Positions 57,871-64,000 of a stretch of 64,000 bases of DNA are shown in pieces. The DNA comes from Dysidea avara (Eukaryota > Porifera > Demospongiae > Dictyoceratida > Dysideidae). The notes under the pieces were generated by a model, which was not told the origin of the DNA, ran no database searches, and saw only the letters and a list, made by a program, of their open reading frames with translations. How positions within the stretch are numbered: position 1 is the stretch's first letter; every line of letters begins with the position of its first letter. The stretch covers positions 710,501 to 774,500 of the forward strand of contig NC_089280.1 of the NCBI RefSeq assembly GCF_963678975.1. The letters are read 5' to 3'. The translations under genes and the position numbers were made by a program.

Positions 57871-59110
57871 TAGTGATGCACCGATATCACTTTTTCACTA
57901 CCGATCCGATACCGATACATTTGAGGCCAGAAATGGCTGATACCGATCCGATACCGATACTTTGCCCCACAGGCATTTCTCACAAGAAACAGCTAGTGAT
58001 TTAGCTTACTAAACTCATTTACTAATCCCATCAACTGCAGTTTGCTGGTTTTGTGGCTATCAGTTACGCGAAGATAAGTTTATGACGTCAATGAATCTTT
58101 CGTGGCTTACTTAAGTTTCCACTGTACTAATAGAGGGTTTGCACGTGAAGAGTATTGTGGCGCGAATTATAAAAATGCTTAACAACCGTTGCTAGTCTGA
58201 CATTTATGAGTTTACTTTTCAATGGCACGCAATGGGGCGGATACACATATTTCGTCACCACGCTTTTTAAATACTAGCACTAAGTTGGACAAGCGCATTA
58301 TCAATTTTTCGTCGATTAGTCGTGAACCCTAACACTTTGTACAATTTCAACGACGGCTATTCTAGTTTATACAAGTGACTAACCTAGCGAACGTGTTCCA
58401 TTCTACACTGAACCATTAAGATCGGCTGTAGCCTTCACTCACTTACCTGACAAATGTCTGACAAGCAGCGGTTGTTAAGCATTTTACGAAAATACGTCAT
58501 AACGCATCACGCGTGCAATCCCTCTATAATGCTAGTAGCTGGGGAATTCATGGCTTATATCAACTTTTGCTCAACTTCGTTCAATGCTCTATGTACGCCG
58601 CCATTTTGATAAGTAATTAAATGGCATCATTTAAAGTATTGGTTGGTATTGGGCATTTTTAACTTTACCGATACAAGTCCGATACTGCCAAAATATGGCC
58701 GATACCGATACTAGTATTGGTATCGGTGCATCACTAAAGTCCATGAAGAATGTATTGTATGCACTGCAGTATGCTAAAAGGCACCTCTTGGGCTGAAGCG
58801 ACGTAGAACAGTGAAAAAATCAAGTCCGTAGCCTTAGCCATTAGCAAGTTACGCTTGTCTGAAGGCATCAAGCAGTCAGTCAGCCAGGCAGTCCGTAGAA
58901 AATTCTGTTGAATAAAAAATTCTTAAAATTCCATAGCAATCTGTTGAAAGCGTTTTGGGTTGATCTGAAAGCTTGTTTAGGGTTAGTTTTACCTCACCAA
59001 TACTGCCTTATCATCGTCTGGGAAAATCGAGGCTGTTTTTTGGGTGATGTTATTTTGTGGGCCATGTCTACTCCTTTGTGGTCCCTACTATACACTACTA
59101 TCGTAGGGTA
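57265..59110. mobile_element. Foldback family element, interrupted by a hAT MITE
   Basis: It has the central hairpin (about 57,350-57,450, CACAGTAAAACAATAAGAAG arms) and the right half of the family. It ends at CTACTATACACTACTATCGT (about 59,105). The left half is missing and replaced by the coiled-coil block. The hAT-B MITE at 57,871 lies inside the right half. Confidence 0.7.
57871..58736. mobile_element. 866-bp hAT-type MITE, second family
   Basis: The ends are TAGTGATGCACCGATATCAC and TATCGGTGCATCACTA. The 8-bp target duplication AAGTCCAT (57863-57870 and 58737-58744) is perfect. The ends are rich in CCGATACCGATAC words. No transposase inside. Confidence 0.94.
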
Positions 59111-59597
59111 TAATATAGACATGGTGGACCCAGAATGGGTTTGATTTGGAATTTCTTCGGGTAGAGCACCTCGTCTGATTTCAAATTTGAGTCATATCAG
59201 CTTAGCCATCATTAAGATACATGCCTTCAAAGTTTGTATTATTTTCTTCTTAATCTTCTTCATTCACACACTCTGAATAACTCACACGTACTAATTTTGT
59301 TGCTGTACTTCATTTTGGAGGTAGTAAAATCACATTTACAATCTTACTAGTATTTTTAAAAACACAAAAGTGATTTGTTGTGCCTACAGGGCAAACAGCT
59401 TGATGAAACTACTTGAAAATCAGCCGGTACATGAAGTGACTAATGTAGTGTAAAACTTTTGTAGTTAGGAATAATGGTCATGAGGTTATGTAATAGCCAA
59501 CCAGTAGTAACAGACACAATGTAGTTTCATAAATAAATCAATACTATTTTTGTTACTCCTATCAGACACACTGCTAAGCTGAAAATTGTAATGTAAG

Positions 59598-60222
59598 TAG
59601 TGTTGCACCGATATGCATATTTTCACTTTTACCGATACCGATGTTTCACTCATTCCTGTAGCCGATATGCCGATATTTACCGATATTCTTCTATTCTGTA
59701 GGTCAGGGGAGAAGGAGCAAAAATCATCTAAAGTTTATGTGTGTGTATAATATTAGTTGAAATAATTTAATTACTTGCGTGGGCGGCCAATTCTACAATG
59801 TTTGCTACCAGTGTGCCACTAACCCCTTACATGGAAATGAAAGCCAAGTAGTTATAAAACACCTAAGTCAGCTTCTCAAACGGAGTTTTGGTGGGATTCC
59901 AGACCCTTTCCAAATAGTGATTGGTTGATTGCGTGGGCGGCCGATAAATATACACAGCCTATTATAGCCTTGCAGCCACACTATTCACACATAAACAAGC
60001 CTAAATAGTTATAAACAGGTACAGCAAATAAATGTTTACCACTTACCACTGCATTCACTGCTTTCTTTTAATACTGTCACATGTTTATTACTGTCGTTAA
60101 TGATTGATTGTGGGTTTAGGTTATCGGCAAATAACTTCCTCTTTGTAGCCGATACCGATACTTGCAAAATCACCTTATATCGGCTGTTACCGATTATTCA
60201 ACCGATTATCGGTGCAACTCTA
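59598..60222. mobile_element. 625-bp hAT-type MITE, third family
   Basis: The ends are TAGTGTTGCACCGATATGC and ATCGGTGCAACTCTA. The 8-bp duplication AATGTAAG (59590-59597 and 60223-60230) is perfect. The termini are related to those of the 57,871 element but the interior differs. Confidence 0.93.
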
Positions 60223-60239
60223 AATGTAAGTAGATTAAT

Positions 60240-60595
60240 CATCCAGTAGAGAGTGCAGCTATGTGACAAGTCTCCCTGTAAAGATTTCAGCTGATACGAG
60301 TTACCCTGTAGGAGATTTCATCTTACATTACTAGTCACTCAGGGAGTGTAGCTACATCAAGTCACCCTGTAGAGTGTTTATCTGTATTACAAGTCATTTA
60401 ATAGAGACTTCAGCTCGAGAGTTTAGCTGTGTAACAAGTCACCCTTCATTACAAGTCATCCTTCATTACAAGTCACCCTGTAGACTGTTGAGCTACATTA
60501 GAAGTCACCCTATAGAGAGTTGAGCTACATCACAAGTCACTCTATAGAGAGTTCAGCTACGTTAAAAGTTACCCTGTAGAGAGTAGAGCTGAATG
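60240..60595. repeat. Degenerate minisatellite (AAGTCACCCTGTAGAGAGTT-like units)
   Basis: Units of roughly 32-40 bp with the words CAAGTCACCCTGTAGA and GTTGAGCTACAT repeat about ten times with much variation. A short run of CTATCCGGATATC units follows (60,605-60,655). Confidence 0.8.
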
Positions 60596-60719
60596 AATAT
60601 TCTAACTATCCGGATATCCTAGCTATCCGGATATCTGGATAGTATTTGGCATCTGGATAGACTGAAAAAATAAAATGAATATTATGTAATGAGCAATAAT
60701 TTGTCACAGAATTGTCACA

Positions 60720-62225
60720 GAAACGTACAATGGCCAATACTCACAAGTGAAGAACTGGTGTTTGGGAAAACTTTGATGAGACTATAGACTGTGAGGAGGG
60801 AGGCAGTGATGAAAGGGCTTCGAAGAAAAAGATACCCTACAAGTTATGTGATATACAACTTTCTGACGGAGGAGGCACGAGTAATTTAAAGAGTAATCTA
60901 CAGGCAAAGCATCCACTAGAATACGAGTGATTAGTGAACAGTGAGGGTGATAAGAAGAAACAACAACCAAAACAAAGTGTTCTGGATCATGGCACTTTAC
61001 GAATTTGTAGTATGCAGTGGGCAGCTGCTATAACTGAGAGAGTTGCCACTTTTGTTGTGCTTGATTTGCGGCCTTTAAGAGTGGTCAAAGGTGCTGGGTT
61101 CAAGCAACTAATGAACTACATTGAGCCTGTATATGTAGTGCCATCACGCACACACGTTACATCTATTTGTCATAAAAAGTTTCATGCCATTAAGGAAGAG
61201 CTATCCAGTGATCTTGAAAGTACTCCTAGTGTAACATTGACAACTGATATCTGGACAAGTAGAACAGTTCAAGTTTACAACACAGTTACTGTCCACTTTC
61301 TTACTGAAAACTGGATGCTAGACAGTAAAGTGCTGATAACTTGTGAAATGACAGAACAACACACTGGTGTTCACATTGCTTAAAGTTTGAGAGAAATAGC
61401 AAAGGATTGGAATATCGACAATAAGGCGGTTGCTGTGGTGCATGACAGTGTTGTGGCAACGACACCACTACATGAACAACAGGGAGCACTGAACCTTCCT
61501 CAGTACAGTCTCCTACAAGAAGTCTCTACCTACTTTATGTATGAGTGACTAGCTGAACAACGATGGGCTGTGTATGGAGTAATTCATGATGATAAAGTAA
61601 CACCACCTGATAAAAGATACTTGGATCTAACATCTGACCAATGGGACCTGCATGCCTTCACAATTACTGGTAGTACTTAAGGCTCTACAGGTAGCTACAA
61701 AAGCTTTGTCTTTAGAGCAAAATGTATCATCATTATTGATCTATCCAGTTATTCATGGACTGATAAACTGTCACCTGAAGGCTGATACCACTGATCTGCC
61801 AACCATTAAAAGGTTTAAAGAAACTGTGATATCACAACTAGAAAATCGCTTTTCTTTTGATCCTGAAAACATAGCAATTCTTGCAGTTGCAGTTGATCCA
61901 AGATACAAAGATTTGGACTTTATGAAGAGTGAAGAGAGGGAAGAAGTTAAGAAAGTTTTATTGGAAAAGATAGCAATGATTGAAGAGAGTTGTGAAGCTG
62001 AGATGACTACAAGGTCTATTAGAGAAGAAACAGAAGAGCCAAATGTAAAAAAGAAGAAAAACAAGAAGGAAACAGCTATGTCATTTTTATTGGGAACTGC
62101 TACTAACTCTACATGCTCTGCAGATGAAGACAAGTCAGGAAAGGCTGAACTTGAATGATTTAAAAGAGAACCACAGCTACACCATGATGAATGTGCACAT
62201 TATCGATCTATTGTTTGAGACACAC
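60720..62225 (+). pseudogene. ZBED-type hAT transposase, inactivated
   Basis: hAT transposases cut and paste DNA through an RNase-H-fold DDE core and often start with a BED zinc finger. Here a degraded BED finger is readable at about 60,825-60,925 (KLCDIQLSDGGGTSNLKS, then AKHP), lacking the first Cys and one His, and followed by a TGA. The main frame 60934-61383 has NYIEPVYVVPSRTHVT and LTTDIWTSRTVQVYNTVTVHF, the first catalytic Asp region. It stops at 61,381, and similarity resumes with VAVVHDSV (about 61,430). Another stop falls near 61,546 and a third near 61,678. A further frame, 61652-62158, carries FKETVISQLENRF and ILAVAVDPRYKDL. The hATC dimerisation domain begins around 62,150 but has a TGA and then ends. 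At least four stops, plus a truncated C-terminus, make it dead. Confidence 0.85.
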
Positions 62226-62448
62226 TCCTTTAACGCTAGCTGTATTTCAGTGACCACACACCTTCAGTTGGAAGGCTGATTTGAGATACTTAAACAATCG
62301 ATTGAAACCACGATGACCACACCCCTTTTGGGCAAGTGCACATCTTTGCAGGCCGACTCGAGATACTCTAATATAGCAGTCACCCTAATAGAACAGTCAC
62401 ATATTTATAGCTAGCTGTATGCCTTAACAAAATACTGAACAAACTAGT

Positions 62449-62710
62449 ACATTAAAATTATAAATTTAAAAATGAAGTAGGGATCCAAGTGATAAAAAGT
62501 AGTAAAACAAGAGATGAACGATGGTAGCTATTACAGCATAGCTCGGTGGGAAATCCCTACTTTGGCATTGAACACAAAAATTGCTATACCATGCCAAAGT
62601 AGGGATTTCCCACCGAGCTATGCTGTAATAGCTACCATTGTTCATCTCTTGTTTCATTACTTTTTATCACTTGGATCCCTACTTCATTTTTAAATTTATA
62701 ATTTTAATGT
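62449..62710. mobile_element. Foldback MITE: 120-bp near-perfect palindrome
   Basis: Arms 62449-62568 and 62591-62710 are reverse complements with only about three mismatches, separated by 22 nt. The ends read CATTAAAAT and ATTTTAATG, each next to a TA, as in Tc1/mariner-type insertions. A diverged relative lies at 4.74 kb. Its right end coincides with the left edge of the second coiled-coil duplication block. Confidence 0.88.
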
Positions 62711-62783
62711 ATAGCAGTAGCTTCATGTAATGGTTTATACTGTGTTTAAAAAACAAACATTATATTAACCTGTGTCTACTGAC

Positions 62784-63383
62784 CTTCAAATGTTGATTCT
62801 CTGCCCTCAGTTGTGCATTCTCCTCTTTGTAGCCATTATTCTCCACCTTGAGGCCATCAACCTCTACCTTGAGACCATCAATCTCCACCTTGAAGCCACT
62901 ATTCTCCACCTTGAGGCCACTATTCTCCACCTTGAGGCCATCAACCTCTACCGTGAGGCCATCAACCTCCACCTTGAGGCCACTATTCTCCACCTTGAGG
63001 CCACTATTCTCCACCTTGAGGCCATCAACCTCTACCGTGAGGCCATCAACCTCCACCTTGAGGCCACTATTCTCCACCTTGAGGCCACTATTCTCCACCT
63101 TGAGGCCATCAACCTCTACCGTGAAGCCATCAACCTCCACCTTGAGGCCACTATTCTCCACCTTGAGGCCATCAACCTCTACCGTGAGGCCATCAACCTC
63201 CACCTTGAGGCCACTATTCTCCACCTTGAGGCCACTATTCTCCACCTTGAGGCCATCAACCTCTACCATGAGGCCATCAACCTCCACCTTGAGGCCATCA
63301 TTTTCAGTCTTGAGAACACCAACCTCTCCCCTCAGCTCCTCATTACTTATTGTCATCTCCAGTTGGGTGGTTAGTGAAGTCAC
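62784..63383 (-). CDS. Heptad-repeat coiled-coil exon (copy 2)
   Basis: The 600-bp exon (200 codons, phase 0 at both ends) has the same flanking splice signals as copy 1: acceptor ACTGTACAG|GTGACT and donor TTGAAG|GTCAGT. It is one 84-bp repeat group longer than the 56.6-kb exon and one codon shorter before the repeats (QLEM versus QLEEM). The repeat body is again GLKVEVD/GLTVEVD/GLKVENS units; the end is ENAQLRAENQHLK. The upstream intron differs from copy 1 by a short insertion. A gene duplication or a tandem exon duplication is equally possible. Confidence 0.6.
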
Positions 63384-63544
63384 CTGTACAGTAACAATAT
63401 ACAAATAATTCTCCTGTTGATAGTACGCATCACAAAAGATGTAATGTCTTAAAATTTCATAGTTGTGCTTAATACAAGTAGCTAAAGTCTTTGAGCAGGC
63501 TGTACGACCAGGTGTCCTACAGACCTTCAGCACTTGTGCTGTAA

Positions 63545-63550
63545 AGCATT

Positions 63551-63580
<30 letters not shown>
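63545..63580. repeat. AATA/ATA microsatellite
   Basis: A run of AAATAAATAAATAATAATAATAA units, present only in copy 2 of the duplicated block. Confidence 0.8.
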
Positions 63581-63581
<1 letters not shown>

Positions 63582-63584
63582 AAG

Positions 63585-64000
63585 TATTTCAAAAAAAATT
63601 GGAATTTTCAACTAGAGTAGGGACCATAGCACATTGATAAAAAGTGCTGCAGCAAGTTCGAGTAGTGCACGATGTTAAATCACAGTAAAACAATAAGAAG
63701 TGTTGTATCCCTACTGTGCTCCAAGATACCATAATAGAAATGCACAGTAGGGATATAACACTTCTTATTGTTTTACTGTGATTTAATATCGTGCACTACT
63801 CCAGCTTGTTTCAGTACTTTTTATTGTTGTGTTATGGTCCCTACTGTAGTTATAAATTCCAAATTTTTTGAAATACTTGTTTGTTAACTTTTTGTAAATA
63901 ATATTATTAAGATTGGTGACGCATACTGCATTTGAATGGCACCACGTGCCCCAGCTATATCGTCTGAAAAGTGAAGGATCCATTACGCTTTGTTGTCAGC
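63585..64000. mobile_element. Foldback family element, left part, cut by the window end
   Basis: It matches 57,270-57,665 and includes the central hairpin (about 63,680-63,785). The rest lies outside the window. Confidence 0.7.

Overview
The window reads as nuclear DNA of an animal, AT-rich and crowded with repeats. Its few host genes are split by short GT-AG introns. A demosponge such as Amphimedon is my best guess, from the mix of animal-type genes (a UBE4/Ufd2 ubiquitin ligase, a kelch protein, an EF-hand membrane protein), short introns, DIRS and short-LTR Gypsy elements and many foldback repeats. This is inference; nothing in the sequence names the species. There are no bacterial operons, CRISPR arrays, rRNA genes or convincing tRNA genes.

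Layout. 1-1.19 kb: nothing recognised. 1.2-3.5 kb: a 5'-truncated, broken LINE. 3.5-9 kb: MITE-like elements, foldbacks and a 603-bp tandem duplication. 9.08-10.01 kb (minus): last exon of a kelch-repeat gene. 11.07-11.61 kb: a terminal-inverted-repeat element with 21-bp arrays inside both ends. 11.61-12.16 kb: a 123-bp tandem array.

12.9-47.6 kb is a tandem segmental duplication. A unit of about 10.8 kb holds the 3' end of an EF-hand/transmembrane gene, an acidic Gly/Gln-rich exon pair, and the 5' half of a UBE4-like gene (about a dozen exons, no U-box). These are followed by a tRNA-like SINE and a 1.9-kb foldback repeat. The gene part is present twice (21.9-28.4 and 32.7-39.2 kb) and the SINE/foldback part three times (from 12.945, 28.37 and 39.15 kb). 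Units meet at copies of one hAT-type MITE. Only the third MITE keeps matching 8-bp target duplications, as expected if unequal exchange between MITEs made the array. The first MITE carries a 4.6-kb insert that begins with a perfect 302-bp palindrome. The third carries an intact Gypsy retrotransposon (1296-codon gag-pol, two identical 101-bp LTRs, 5-bp target duplication).

47.8-64 kb: a Mutator-like MITE (9-bp target duplication), a decayed DIRS-type tyrosine-recombinase retrotransposon (48.5-53.4 kb) interrupted by another copy of the hAT MITE, and further hAT MITEs with 8-bp target duplications. There is also a broken ZBED-type hAT transposase (60.7-62.2 kb) and two duplicated minus-strand exons (56.6 and 62.8 kb) that encode a nearly pure heptad-repeat coiled coil. 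Host genes are a small part of the window; most of the DNA is nested mobile elements.
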